Source: Okapia johnstoni (lineage: Eukaryota; Chordata; Mammalia; Artiodactyla; Giraffidae). Taken from it: a stretch of 64,000 nt of DNA. Under the pieces are notes generated by a model. The model ran no database searches. It was given only the letters and a program-made list of their open reading frames with translations, and was not told the origin of the DNA. Numbering within the stretch: the stretch's first letter is position 1; each line of letters opens with the position of its first letter. Shown here piece after piece: positions 33,557 to 44,330 of the stretch. A program made the translations under genes and the position numbers. The stretch covers positions 66,458,985 through 66,522,984 of the forward strand of contig CM044321.1 in NCBI GenBank assembly GCA_024291935.2, written 5' to 3'.

Positions 33557-33798
33557 GGACTTCCCTGGGGGTCCAATAGCTAAGACTCTGTGCTCCCAAA
33601 GCAGGGGGCCTGGGTTCAATTCCTGACCAGTTCTGCATGCCACAACTAAAAAGATCCTGCATGCGACAGCAAAGACTGAAGATCCCATGTTCCTCAACTA
33701 AGACCCGGTGCAGCTGAATAAATAACTATTTTAAAAAAAAAAAAGAAAGAAAAGAAAAGAAGACAAAAGAAATCCTCCCTGTTTAAGAAGAGAAAGAA
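33557..33798 (+). mobile_element. CHR-type SINE with long A/GA-rich tail
   Basis: GGACTTCCCTGGGGGTCCAA, GGGTTCAATTCCTGACCAG and the CAACTAAAAAGATCC modules, then a poly-A/GA tail. Flanked by a 16-bp duplication AGAAATTCTGTYCTTG (33541-33556, 33799-33814; one mismatch), which includes the tail in the insertion. Confidence 0.92.
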
Positions 33799-33814
33799 AG
33801 AAATTCTGTTCTTG

Positions 33815-34284
33815 AAGTTGAACAATCTTCTCAAAAATCTTCCCAGCCACCCTGGAAAGGGTGATGGAGGAAGTGCAAATTGTTGTTAATGTCTTTACTT
33901 CTGGAACAAGGAAATTGATAGATTAAATACAAACAATTTTTAAAATGCATTCCAGTCGTATTTCTCTGGGTGCACCAGGCCAGGTGAGACTGAGAGCAGC
34001 TTACCTGGGTGTGGCTATACAGGAAGTAGATAGGAAGAGAAGGTTAAAAAAAAAGGAAGGAAGGAAGCACCATGTGGAGAGGGTCACACTGAACACAATC
34101 CTCCCCTTCCCCCAGAGCTGACTGATCCAACATTACTTCTCCCTGCAACCCACGCCTCCCTCCCCCTAAAGTATCCGTGACAACCCCAGCAGATGGGGCA
34201 CAGCTGAGTTTATAAATGCCTGCTCCCTCTCACCTTCTCAGGGGTCTGTGAGGTGTTTATACATGGTTTAGAGGTACAGTCTAG
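33815..34284. other. Single-copy DNA with GGAA tract
   Basis: An A-run plus GGAAGGAAGG at 34045-34068. No gene. Confidence 0.45.
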
Positions 34285-34420
34285 GGTTTGAAGGCCAATG
34301 ATCTGGATGCTAGCCTTGACTTCAGCACTTACTATCAACTTTCTCACTGTGAATACAAAGGTAGTAACACCTACTGCAAAGTGCTACAGCAAAGATGCTG
34401 AGAGATTGTATACCATGATG
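34285..34420 (+). repeat. MIR fragment (weak)
   Basis: GGCCAATGATCTGGATGCTA, CTTCAGCACTTACTATCAAC and GTAGTAACACCTACTGCAAA keep MIR order, with many changes. Confidence 0.5.
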
Positions 34421-34639
34421 TCAAACATCACTTCAAACCTCATTGCTGCTGGGGGAGAAAATTAGGTTATGTTGACGGGGAATTTTTCAGAGAACAAAGA
34501 GAGGAAAATTTAGTGAGTCTGTCAATTTTTGTACCTTTGATAGTTTCAGTTTAAATCATACTCTGATCTTAAATAACAGCCAGAAAGGACCTGCAGGGTG
34601 CTCTGGCCTATTGTCTTACTTGAATCAGGAAGCCCTGAC

Positions 34640-34770
34640 AGCCTTGCTACTTAAAGTATGGTTCTTGGACCCCCAGCATCAGTACCACTCAGGAGCTTAT
34701 TAGAAATGCAAACCCTTGGACCCTACCATCAATCTATGTACCTCATCCAAGAATCTGAATTGAACAGAGT
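34640..34770 (+). mobile_element. MER5A-like hAT element
   Basis: GCTACTTAAAGTATGGTTCT, CAGCATCAGTACCACTCAGG and TTAGAAATGCAAACCCTTGG are the standard MER5A blocks. Confidence 0.75.
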
Positions 34771-35129
34771 ACAATCTAGGTTCCCCTTGGCTTCCAGTTT
34801 TTGTGCTGCCATCTGAAAATTAAAGACTGGCCTGTAGAACCCAAAGATGCCTTGCCCTTCAGTGACTTCCCTGAAAGAAGATTCAGGAGAGCCTGAAACC
34901 CCTCCTTGCTCCTTTAAGCCTTTTTCGGGCCTCATCCCCTGCAAAAAGCCACATCACAGACTCCCACATGCCTGAATCCCTCTAAATTACATATGGTCTC
35001 AGATTTCAATATATAATATATTTCAGAATCCCTATAGTTTTTTCGGCTAGATTAGAATTTTCCCAGTGAACAGAGGTCATGTCTCAATAACTTTGGGGAG
35101 GCATCAAGGTGACACTTAGGGCCACTAAG
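34771..35129. other. Single-copy DNA
   Basis: Nothing recognised. Confidence 0.4.
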
Positions 35130-35255
35130 GGACTTTGTGTCTTAGAGACTTGAACTTCCCAAGCCTCTGTTTCCCCAACTGTAAAGCAGAAATAACAATA
35201 ATGATCATGAAATTAATCAGCAAAAAAAAGGATTAACGCGTAGAAAGTGCACACT
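35130..35255 (+). repeat. MIR fragment
   Basis: GAACTTCCCAAGCCTCTGTT, TCCCCAACTGTAAAGCAGAA and TAACAATAATGATCATGAAA fit the MIR segment CCTCTGTGCCTCAGTTTCCTCATCTGTAAA. Confidence 0.65.
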
Positions 35256-37426
35256 GAAGACAATGGGCTACAGAAATCAGACAAATCCAGCACCACCACA
35301 AAACTCTTCTCTCCTTGCAGTGAAGGAGCAAGAAGGCAATAGAATGGTTGCTTGCATCATAAAATATAGGCCCTGGTTTCCTTGGTATCCATCAGCGAAT
35401 TTCTATTTGTGCATTGAACAATTTGTATGTCTGTAAGAAGCCTTGAAAATGACCGCAGAGAGCTGGCTGAATGAAGAGTGGGGAAATGCCTAATGTGATT
35501 CAACTGACAAATTCTCATTTTTCTGTTCTCTGAAATGCATGAAATTTCCCTGCAAGGTTTAGGTCCCCTCCTAGTGGGAAGAGCATTTGAACATCAGACA
35601 AAGTGGGGTGGAGGGTAGAGAGGAGACAGAAAGAGGATGTCTGATGCAGACAGTAAAGTGAATGAGGTTGAAGCTAATTAGATGCTTCTGAAATACCTAC
35701 ATGTCTTCTAGAAACCAGGAGAAAAGCAGGATGGGCTGCAGCTGACAGATTGCATCTTGTTGCCTAGCACTGGCTGAAGTGACTGGAGCTGCTAGGCAAC
35801 CCATCCTCCTGGGCTTGGTGCTCTAGCAAACACTAGACAGATGCTGCTCCTCTGCCACCCCGCCACCCCTCACAATTCTCTCATTTGTGAGATTCACACC
35901 TGATTAATGTGTCCTCTGGACTTCTTTCCATTTGGATAGGGCACTGCAGTATTGCCTGTGTTCAAGCGAGCCTGGCTGCCAACCTAAAGAATGCCTCTCA
36001 GCAAAAAAAAAAAAAAAATGACCTTCTAAGAATTAAACTGTTAGGAGACTGAAGCCTGAAACTCTGGAGTGAAAAGGCAAGAATCAGAACCATTTCTTGT
36101 AGAAATTATCAAATTACCATCTGCATCACAAGCAGATTGGTCTGGTACGTTTGAGACTGTCCTGAGCCAGACTGCAAAGTCACCCAAGTCTGTTCTCATC
36201 ACCCTGTATTATCTGGAGAAAGGGGGCTGTTTTTCACTAGCAGGGGGCTTCCTCTGCCTATTCACAGGGTTCACTCTCTCCAGCAAGTCTGTTCAGGTTG
36301 AGTGAAAGAGCTGAGTGCAAATGTAAATGATTGACAGCAGCTTACTCTTACCCTAGCTTACTCTTCCCAAGAGTGCCTACATTATTAAGATGCAAAGTAG
36401 AACTGCAGGAAGAAGGTAGAGAGAGCAATTTTTGTCCTCCTTTCTTCCCTCTCCTCCCTTCTGTTTATCAAAAATTGTAATACAAAAGTGGTGACCTATT
36501 TATCTGGGCTCCTTACTTGTTCCTGCTCTCCAGGAACCTCTGCTGATAAAAGATAGTAAGCTATTCAAGCTAATATTGTTGATCATACGCTATTAGAGAG
36601 AGTTACTCACTCTAGTTTTGCCAGGTCTCAGGATTATTGGAGCTTTCTGGGTTAATGAGATGAAGGTTTTCACTCTGAGCCAGGCTTTACTGTTTCTCCC
36701 TTTTCATTTATTCAGTGTTAATAATTTTTCAAAGTGTTTTCACATCTATTAACCCACTGTTCTACAAACCCCTATGCTCTGATGCACATAAGTTAACTAC
36801 AGTGCTTTTCATTTAGGAGAGAGAAAGATTGAAGAAAACTGTAGAGCAGAGTGGGAATGAATTTCAGCCCACAAACTCAAGTGCAATGGAAATGCCACTC
36901 TACTTAGGTCAGTTTAATTTGGAATTAAGACCCATCCCAACGAATTCGAAGAAATTCAATATCAGTCATTATCTCACTAGAACCCAGGAGGCTTGGGAAG
37001 TGCCTGGAAAATGGAGCAAAGACCCCTTACCCCCAAGTCAGGGGGTAGTTTCTGTGGTTTTCTCAGATCCAAGCTCACAGGGTCCACTGAAGCTCTTGCC
37101 TTCCACCTCACAGGTGAGGCATGGAATCTTTACCAAGTCCTAGAGTCCAGAGACCTCAAGCCTCCACTAACCTCACCTCTGAGGCCCCTGCTGCCCCTTC
37201 ACCCTCTGATCTCCATCCCTTGCTGTCCTGAGAAAGTCATCTTTCCTTTGCTACACCCAAGACTGCTCTTCTTTCCTGACTCCCCCAATATGTTCCATCC
37301 CCACCAGTCTTAAGTTATGTCTTCAGTGGCTTAGATTTCAGGAAAATGCAAAAGCAATAATCTCCAACTGGTTCTTCTTCGAGTTTCACCAGTTATTTAT
37401 TCTCAAGAATTTGAAACACATGTAAC
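35256..37426. other. Single-copy DNA, 2.2 kb
   Basis: The longest stretch without a clear transposon. A 15-A run lies at 36003-36018. Weak MIR-like text near 36715-36790. Open frames at 36069-36305, 36829-37143 and 36993-37313 have no recognisable domain and two of them overlap in different frames, so I do not call genes. Confidence 0.5.
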
Positions 37427-38461
37427 CAACAAGGCCTTAATTTTCAAAATATACAAACAGCTCATATAACTCAATAACAAAAGAACAAACAATCCAATCA
37501 AAAAATGGACAGAAGATTTAAGTAGATATTTCTCCAAAGAAGATATACAGGTGGCCAACAGGCAGGTGAAAAGATGCTCAACATCTCAAGTTATTAGAGA
37601 AATGCAAATCAAAACTACAATGAGGTATCATCTCACATCCGTCAGAATGGCCATAATTTAAAAGTCTACAAATAACATGCTGGAGAAGGTGTGGAGAAAA
37701 GGTAACCCTCCTACACTGTTGGTGGGAATGTAAATTGGTATAGCCACGTGGAGAACAGTATGGAGGTTCCTCAAAAAGCTAAAAACTGTGTTGCCATATG
37801 ATCCAGCAACCCCATTCCTGAGTATGTATCTGGACAAAGCCATAATTCAAAAAGAAACATACACCCTTATGTTCATAGCAGCACTATTTACAGTAGCTGA
37901 GACATGGAAGCAGCCTGAATGCCCATCAACAGATGAATGGATAAAGAAAATGTGGTACATATATAGAATGGAATTACTCAGACATAAAAAAGAATGACAT
38001 AATGCCATTTGCAGCAACATGGATGGACCTGGAGATTATCACACTAATTGAAGGAAGTCAGAGAGAGAAAGACAAATATCATATAATATTGCTTATATAT
38101 GGAACCGAAAAAACAATACAAATGAACTTATTTACAAAACAGAAACAGATTCAAGACATAGAGAACAGGCTCCTGGTTGCCAAGGTAGGGGTGGGAGGTG
38201 GGGGAGGGATGGATTGGGAATTTGGGGTTAGCAGATGCAGATGCAAACTATTATGCATAGAATGGATAAACAACAAGGTCCTGCTGTACAGCACAGGCAA
38301 CTATACTCAACATCCTGTGATAAACCACAATGGAAAAGAATATAAAAAAGATATAGATAGATAGATAGATATAGATATATATCTGAATCACTTTTCTGTA
38401 TAGCAGAAATTAGTACGCATTATAAATCAACTATACTTCAATAAAATAAATTTTTAAAAAA
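37427..38461 (+). mobile_element. L1 LINE, 3' 1 kb, sense
   Basis: Sense L1 from the ORF2 C-terminus (ACCAACAAGGCCTTAATTTT, CAAAAAATGGACAGAAGATT, CCTACACTGTTGGTGGGAAT) to the 3' end (TAAATCAACTATACTTCAAT AAAATAAA). An impure GATA run lies at 38350-38386. The reading frame is broken; two short open parts remain at 37788-37997 and 38002-38364. Dead. Confidence 0.92.
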
Positions 38462-38801
38462 GAAACTGAATCACAAATAGATTTGCACTAATGATATTTT
38501 TAGTGTCTTCATGTAATTTTCATTGAAAACTTTGTGTACTGACTTTTCAGCCTATTAACAGCTTGATTTGACTTAAAAATGTAATGCAAACGCAAAAATG
38601 CCTGAGATGAGGAAGAAAGCAAAGAGTACAAAAGCCTGTTTGAAACTGGCAGGGGTGGGGGGCGCGGGAGGTGGAAACAGAATATAAAATATACATTAAA
38701 AGTCCAAAAAATATATTCAGCCTTAAAAGGAAGGAAATTCTGACATATGCTATTATGGTACCACAGCCAAGAATTTATCACCAAATCCTATGTTATGAAT
38801 G
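38462..38801. other. Mostly single-copy DNA, L1 trace
   Basis: The text ATATATTCAGCCTTAAAAGG near 38711 resembles an L1M 3' piece. Otherwise nothing recognised. Confidence 0.4.
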
Positions 38802-38970
38802 GGCTTCCCAGGTGGCACCAGTGGTAAACCTGAGAGACATCATGCTAAAATCCAGTTCCGTCCAGAGGGTCACTCTAGTAGAGAATCCTAGGGACAGAGG
38901 AGTCTGGCCAGCTATGGTCCAGAGGGTCACGAAGAGTCAGATATGACTGGAGCAACTTAGCATGCAGGCA
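38802..38970 (+). mobile_element. Bov-tA SINE (copy a, upstream of duplication)
   Basis: GGGCTTCCCAGGTGGCACCA to GCATGCAGGCACA, with internal deletions. Its 3' end abuts L1 sequence beginning CCAATATTATGAAG, the same junction type that recurs at 39266. Confidence 0.85.
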
Positions 38971-39091
38971 CACCAATATTATGAAGCTTTTTCCCTATGT
39001 TTTCTTCAAATAGTTTAATAGTTTTAGCTCTTATATTTAGGTCTTTGACCCATTTTTAAGTTGTATGTACCATAAAGTAAGGGTCCAACTT

Positions 39092-39265
39092 GGAGAAGGA
39101 AATGGCAACCCACTCCAGTATTCCTGCCTGGAGAATCCTATGGACAGAGGAGTCTGGCCGGTTACCATCTATAGGGTCACAAAGAGTTAGACATGACTGA
39201 AGTGACTTAGCAGGCAGGCACATAAAGAGTTGGACAAGACTGAGTGACTGAACTGACTGAACTGA
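39092..39265 (+). mobile_element. Bov-A SINE (middle, apparently chimeric)
   Basis: Its left junction with L1 equals that of the downstream SINE. Its right half (GGAGTCTGGCC, TTAGCAGGCAGGCACA) is closer to the upstream SINE. It also carries a further 43 bp of BovB-like 3' tail (AAAGAGTTGGACAAGACTGA…) before the next L1 unit. Confidence 0.8.
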
Positions 39266-39387
39266 CACCAATGTTATGAAGCTTTCCCCCCATGTTCTCT
39301 TCAAAGAGTCTTATAGCTTTAGCTCTTATATTTAGGTCTTTGACTCATTTTGAGTTTTGTATATACCATAAGGTAAGGGTCCAACTT

Positions 39388-39515
39388 GGAGAAGGAAATG
39401 GCAACCCACTCCAGTATTCTCGTCTGTAGAATCCCACGGACAAGAAGCCTGGTGGGCTACAGTCCATGGGATTGCAAGAGTCAGACACGACTGAGTGACT
39501 AAACCACTAAACCAT
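39388..39515 (+). mobile_element. Bov-A SINE (copy b, in L1)
   Basis: GGAGAAGGAAATGGCAACCC to GACTGAGTGACTAAACC. Flanked by an 11-bp duplication GRGTCCAACTT (39377-39387, 39516-39526, one mismatch) from the L1 target. Confidence 0.9.
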
Positions 39516-39625
39516 GAGTCCAACTTCATTTGTCCTGCATGCGGATATGCATTTTTCCCAACACCATTTGTTGAAAAGTCTGTTGTTCCCACCAGTGAAT
39601 GGTCTCGGCACCCCTGTCATTGACC

Positions 39626-40489
39626 ATGAAGTCACTGACAACTTTTAACCCTGCAAATAATAGCAAATCAGCCCTACAATGTGTGTAGCACCCGCTGCAC
39701 GCACAGCAGTTTGCTGAGTGAAGATGAATAAAACACAGTTTCAAGGAGCTCAGAAGCACATACAGAAAACCAGAGAGAAAGCCAAATAACTACAATGAGG
39801 CAGAATGTGACATGCGCTCAAATAGAGGCACAAACAAAACCCAGAGGGGCCTGGAGGGAAGCACAGTTAATTCCAGCAAAGGAGACTGGGAAAGTTTTCA
39901 TAGCACGGGTAGTTTCTAAAGCTCTCCCTTGGCATCGGGATTGGATTTCCTGAAGCAGAACTGGTTGTATATAGAAAAAAATGAAAGGTGCTAACGTTTC
40001 TCGTGCTAGCATCTCAGACATGGATTTGCAGAGCTGGTGGAGACAGGAATGCTGATTGAGCTTGGGACAGGAAGGGAAGGAAAGCGATAGGGAGGTGGGT
40101 TTCTACATCTCCTTTCCTAGAGTGGCTTTGCAGGGCTGGTGTGCCTCCCAACAGTCTCCAGAGTGATGCTTCAGCATCAGGACCAAAGTCCTACCTTTAA
40201 AGGTGCCCCTCCCTCAGCACTCCAAGAAGCAGGCAAAGTAAGATCTGGTCCAAAACTCCAGGTGGTTAACTTGTCAAAGCCCCTTGAGCCCCAAATGCTG
40301 ACCCAGTCCATTTTCCACTGGGACAGAGCACAGACATATGGACCCAAGGATCAAACAGCCCTGTCTGGGATCTCTGGGATCTGGCATGGAGCCAACCAGC
40401 AAGTAAGAGAGAGGCCAGGCCACGCTGGGGGCTCAGAGAAGCCACGGTGCCAAGTACAGGCAGCAGCTGAACGAGGAGATCACAGGGCT
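39626..40489. other. Single-copy DNA with L2-like trace
   Basis: About 39690-39900 (AAGATGAATAAAACACAGTT, TCAAGGAGCTCAGAAGCACA, GGAGACTGGGAAAGTTTTCA) resembles antisense L2. The 160-codon frame at 40139-40621 runs into a SINE and has no domain. Confidence 0.5.
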
Positions 40490-40688
40490 CAGTCATTCAA
40501 TCGCGTCCAACTCTTTGCGACCCCATGGCCTGTAGCCCTGCCAGGCTCCTCTGTCCACGTGATTTTCCAGGTAAGAACACTAGAGCGGGTTGCCATGCCT
40601 TTCTCCTGGGGATCTTCCTGACTCAGGGACCGAACCCCCACGTCTCCTGCATTGGCAGGCAGATTCTTTTACCACTGAGCCACCAGTG
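40490..40688 (-). mobile_element. Bov-tA SINE, antisense
   Basis: TCATTCAATCGCGTCCAACT to CACTGAGCCACCAGTGAG. The head lies at the right, with an antisense B-box region GGGACCGAACCCCC. Confidence 0.92.
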
Positions 40689-41109
40689 AGTGCTGTTTCC
40701 TCAGAGAGTCAGGGAAGTCTGGAAAGGAGACAGCTCCTAGGCTGGGCTTCTGAGCATGGGGCTTGGTGACTGCAGGAAGACAGAATGGGTAGGGGATGTC
40801 TCAGGAGCCTGGTTGGTAGGTGGGGCTCTGGGAACAGCTTTGCCTCCTGCAGGAATGCAGAGTACATGCTTTGTTCCCCAGAGGGAAAAGTGGCCCTTTC
40901 ACCAGGCTAGTGTTTTCGAACTTTTATGACCAGGACCCAAAGTTAGAAGACATTTTACATCATGACTCCATACATACACCATATACATATACATGATTGA
41001 AATAAACATTTTATAAAATAACTCCTCCTGGAACATAAACATTAAAATGTGTTGTGGTTGCGCAGTTTCAGACTTTACAACATCAGCTCTAGAACTGCGT
41101 TTGGGAAGA
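40689..41109. other. Single-copy DNA and a hAT-like relic
   Basis: 40905-41095 (TTTTCGAACTTTTATGACCA, GACATTTTACATCATGACTC) resembles a non-autonomous hAT element. The rest is unique. Confidence 0.4.
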
Positions 41110-41252
41110 GAATTTGAGGGAGAATGGATACAGGTATATGTATGGCTGAGTCCCTCCCCTGTTCACCTGAAAATATCATAACGTTGTTAATCAGCTATAC
41201 CCCAAACAAAATGTTTTTGGTGTTAAAAATAAATAAATAAAATTTTTAAAAA
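41110..41252 (+). mobile_element. Ruminant L1 3' terminus
   Basis: GGGAGAATGGATACAGGTAT, GTATATGTATGGCTGAGTCC and TTGTTAATCAGCTATACCCC, then an A-rich tail with AATAAATAAAT. Strongly 5'-truncated. Confidence 0.88.
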
Positions 41253-41300
41253 TCTATGACCAAGAAAAATAGTGTATATTGTATACCTGATAATTAATTT

Positions 41301-41512
41301 GGGCTTCCCTGGTGGCTCAGACGGTAAAGAATCCGCCTGTGATGCAGGAGATCTGGGTTCGATTCCTGGGTTGGGAAGATCCCTTGGAGGAGAGCATGGC
41401 AACCCACTCCAGTATTCTTGCCTGGAGAATCCCCTTGGACAGAGGAGCCTGGTGGGCTACAGTCCATGGGGTCGCAAAGAGTCGACTGAGCGACTAAGCA
41501 CAGCACAGCGTA
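41301..41512 (+). mobile_element. Bov-tA SINE with target duplication
   Basis: Near-complete: GGGCTTCCCTGGTGGCTCAG, GGGTTCGATTCCTGG (B box), through GGGGTCGCAAAGAGTCGACT to the CACAGCACAGCG end. 11-bp duplication ATAAYTAATTT (41290-41300, 41513-41523; one mismatch). Confidence 0.95.
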
Positions 41513-41562
41513 ATAACTAATTTATTTACAGAAAGAAAAAGAAAGAACTGGGTTTTTCTGCA

Positions 41563-41693
41563 TCTTTTTTTTTTTTTTTTTTTTTGCTGCACTGGGCAGC
41601 AGATGGATCTTAGTTCCCCAATCAGAAAACGAATGCGTGTCCTGTGCTATGGAAACCTGGAGTCTTAAACCAGTGGACAACCAGGGAAGTCCC
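41563..41693 (-). mobile_element. CHR-2 SINE, antisense
   Basis: A run of about 22 T's (its A-tail), then CTTAGTTCCCCAATCAGAAA and the head end CAACCAGGGAAGTCCC. Confidence 0.88.
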
Positions 41694-41845
41694 ATCTCCA
41701 TCTTTTCATTCTATCATCCTCAGTCCTTGACATCACAATACATCTGCTCCAGGAAACACTTCACACAGCTGATTTCAGAGATATCAAAGCACCTGTTTTT
41801 CTCTCAGGTCTTTTTTTAGAAGTAAAGAAACTTGTAGACTTTTTT
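41694..41845. other. Single-copy spacer
   Basis: Nothing recognised between the CHR-2 and the L1. Confidence 0.4.
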
Positions 41846-42151
41846 TAATGATGGCTGGAGAGGGTGTGGAGAAAAGGGAACCCTCCTACACTGTTGGTAG
41901 GAATATAAGCTGGTGCAGCTACCATGGAAAACACTGTGGAGCTTCATCAGAAAACTAAAAATAGAATTACTGTATGATCCAATAATCTCACTCCTGGCCA
42001 TATAGCCAGACAAAAGTAAATTCAAAAGATACATACCCCTCTGTGTTCACAGCAGCACTGCTCACAATAGCCAAGACATGGAAACAACCTAAATGTCCAT
42101 CAACAGATAAATAGGTAAAAAATATGTAATACATATATGTAACAGAACACT

Positions 42152-42430
42152 GCTGCTGTTGCTGCTGCTAAGTCACTTCAGTCGTGTCCGACTCTGTGCA
42201 ACCCCATAGATGGCAGCCCACCAGGCTCCCCCGACCCTGGGATTCTCCAGGCAAGAACGCTGGAGTGGGTTTCCATTTCCTTCTCCAATGCAAGAAAGTG
42301 AAAAGTGAAAGTGAAGTCTCTCAGTCATGTCTGACTCTTAGCGACCCCATGGACTGCAGCCCACCAGGCTCCTCTGTCCATGGGATTTTCCAGGCAAGAG
42401 TACTGGAGTGGGTTGCCATTGCCTTCTCTG
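42152..42430 (-). mobile_element. Bov-A2 SINE (dimer), antisense, in L1
   Basis: Two Bov-A monomers in tandem (about 42169-42290 and 42311-42427), joined by an AAGTGAAAAGTGAAAGTGAA linker. A GCTGCTGTTGCTGCTGCTAA tail lies at the left. 11-bp duplication AACRGAACACT (42141-42151, 42431-42441; one mismatch). Confidence 0.95.
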
Positions 42431-42831
42431 AACGGAACACTACTCAGCCATAAAAAACAACAAAATGATGTCATTTGCAGCAACACTGATACAACTAGAG
42501 ATTGTCATACTAAGTAAAGTAAATAAAAAAGAGAAAGACAAATACAATATGATATCACTTGTATGTGGAATCTAAAATATGACACAAATGACCTGTGAAA
42601 ATAGTTATGAAACAGAAAGAATCGAGGATATAGAAAACAGACTTGTGGTTGCCAAGGAGGAGGGGGTTGGGGAAGGGATGGAGTAGGAGGTTGAGGTTAG
42701 CAGATGTAAGCTCTTAAATATAGAATGGATAAACAACAAAGTCCTATAGTATAGCACAGAGAACTATATTCAATATCCTATGATAAACCAGAATGGAAAA
42801 GAATATTTTGAAAAGAATTTATATATATAAC

Positions 42832-42960
42832 CAGGGAAGCCCAATAATACTGGAGTGGGTAGCCTATCCCTTCTCCAGCGGGTCTTCCCAATCCAGGAAT
42901 CGAACCGGGGTTTCCTGCATTGCAGGTGGATCCTATACCAGCTGAGCTAGCAGGGAAGTG
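42832..42960 (-). mobile_element. Bov-tA variant, truncated, in L1 tail
   Basis: Antisense Bov-tA head region (CCAGGAATCGAACCGGGGTT; CAGCTGAGCTAGCAGGGAAG) with the 3' part missing. A second copy of the head end (CCAGGGAAGCCC) lies at the left edge. It sits in the AT-rich end of the L1. Confidence 0.8.
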
Positions 42961-43109
42961 CATTATATATGTAATATATATATATATGAATCACTTTGCT
43001 GTACTGCAGAAATTAATACAACATTGCAAATCAACTATACTTCAATTAAAAAAAATACTGATAAAAAAATTTTGAAGTAAAGAAACTTAACCTAGAAGCC
43101 CCCTTAGCT

Positions 43110-43330
43110 TATTACTTACTCAGTGTGGTCCTCAGACTGGAAGCATGTGGATCTACCTCCCCTAGGGACTTATTAGGTGGCTCCTCAGCTCTACCCCAGA
43201 CCAACAGACTCAAAATCTGCCTTGTAGAAAAATCCCAGGTGATTTACACGTGCAATCAAGCTTCAGAAATATCTCCACTGCTGATTTCCCATCCTTGGTC
43301 AGAATTGCATCACATACTCAAACCAGTTAC
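43110..43330 (+). mobile_element. MER5A-like hAT element
   Basis: GTGTGGTCCTCAGACTGGAA, CTAGGGACTTATTAGGTGGC, CAGACCAACAGACTCAAAAT and CCCAGGTGATTTACACGTGC match MER5A in order. Confidence 0.75.
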
Positions 43331-44015
43331 TGGCAGGGAGGTTAGAATTACATAGGCTTAGGCTAATCAAAATTGACTCCCAGAGGCTGAGGAGGAAGCC
43401 CAGTTTTCCTTAAAGCTGGATATCTGAACAACATTAAGACTCTATCAGTAAGAAAGAGAAGAGATGGGGTAAAGATTTTGGTAGATAGTTAAGAAAGTGT
43501 GTCCCAAGGAGACAGACATATAAGCAGGTAAATTACAAAATAGTGTGGTAAGTACTAAGACTGAGATATTAAATGTGCCAGTAGAGCCCAGAGGGAAAAA
43601 AATCAACTAACTGCTTTGGGATATTGAAGCAAACTTCAGTGAACAGGTATCATTTAAGGAGAATCTTAAAGGATGAATAAAAGCTTTACTGCAGGCACCA
43701 GGGTGAAGGATATTCCAGGCAAAAGCAATAGCATGTGCTAAGACAAAATATGTTGCAGCATATTTCTCTTTTGCAGCTCTGTGAATTCCTCCTAAATCCA
43801 TCACTAACAGCTCAACGTGTCTGCATCATGGAATGTATTTGGAGAAAGGAGATGTACCAGAAGATATGGCTGGAGAAGAGGACAGAATTGGAAGTTATGC
43901 TGTAACATTCTTTAAAAGAAAATGACTTTCTTCTGTCCCAAAGGATTCACCCACCCTTTCTTACTTGGGAATTTTTCCCAGGCATGTTAACTCTATCATA
44001 CAGATCAAGCCACTT
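43331..44015. other. Single-copy DNA with L2-like text
   Basis: About 43500-43740 (GAGACAGACATATAAGCAGG, TATTCCAGGCAAAAGCAATA) resembles an old mammal-wide repeat of L2 type. No gene. Confidence 0.45.
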
Positions 44016-44027
44016 AAACCCTCTGTC

Positions 44028-44098
44028 TAGGGACTTCCCTGGTAGTCCAGTGGTTAAGACTCTGAGCTTCCAATGCTAAATAAATAAATACTTTTAAA
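44028..44098 (+). mobile_element. Truncated CHR-2 SINE with target duplication
   Basis: Only the first ~48 bp (AGGGACTTCCCTGGTAGTCC…CTTCCAATGC) plus an A/T tail. Perfect 12-bp duplication AAACCCTCTGTC (44016-44027, 44099-44110) shows that the short form inserted as such or lost its middle later. Confidence 0.9.
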
Positions 44099-44139
44099 AA
44101 ACCCTCTGTCCTGGGTGTTTTAATCAAGGGAAACACATG

Positions 44140-44328
44140 AAAGGGAAAGATCGAAGGCAGGAGAAGAAGGGGACGACAGAGGATGAAATGGTTGGATGGC
44201 ATCACTGACTCAATGGACATGAGTTTGAGCAAGCTCCAGGAGATGGTGAAGGACAGGGAAGCCCGGCATGCTCCAGTCCATGGGGTCGCAAAGAGTCGGA
44301 CCTGACTGAGCAAATGAACAACAACAAA
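44140..44328 (+). mobile_element. BovB 3' end, sense
   Basis: GGAAAGATCGAAGGCAGGAG to GACTGAGCAAATGAACAACA, about 190 bp. It retains CGA after the arginine-rich block. Immediately followed by a Bov-tA. Confidence 0.88.
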
Positions 44329-44330
44329 AA

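Larger units (their letters stand above)
38971..39526. repeat. Tandem duplication of an L1-SINE unit (about 295 bp)
   Basis: Unit 1 (38971-39265) and unit 2 (39266-39515) both read CACCAATRTTATGAAGC, then about 115 bp of antisense L1, then a SINE joined at exactly the same L1 base (GGTCCAACTT|GGAGAAGG). Unit 2 is followed by the L1 continuation (GAGTCCAACTTCATTTGTCC). Confidence 0.88.
38973..39625 (-). mobile_element. L1M 3' region, antisense, partly duplicated
   Basis: L1 parts at 38973-39091, 39268-39387 and 39516-39625. The last continues the text interrupted by the SINE (GGATATGCATTTTTCCCAAC, CACCATTTGTTGAAAAGTCT). The duplication TCCAACTT shows where the SINE entered. Confidence 0.85.
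41846..43062 (+). mobile_element. L1 LINE 3' end, sense, split by two SINEs
   Basis: Parts 41846-42151, 42431-42831 and 42961-43062: GTGTGGAGAAAAGGGAACCC, CATCAACAGATAAATAGG, GGATAAACAACAAAGTCCTA and the terminus ATCAACTATACTTCAATTAA. Same L1 type as 37427-38461. Coding frame destroyed. Confidence 0.92.

Noticed and set aside
38971..39526. CRISPR-like direct repeats
   Set aside because: Only two units of ~295 bp made of L1 and SINE; eukaryotic repeat structure, not CRISPR.
40139..40621. 160-codon open frame
   Set aside because: The last third is antisense Bov-tA; the rest has no recognisable domain, and a minus-strand frame overlaps it.
41301..41375. tRNA gene (A and B boxes present)
   Set aside because: These are the tRNA-Glu-like heads of Bov-tA/CHR SINEs; they do not fold as a full tRNA and are followed by SINE bodies.
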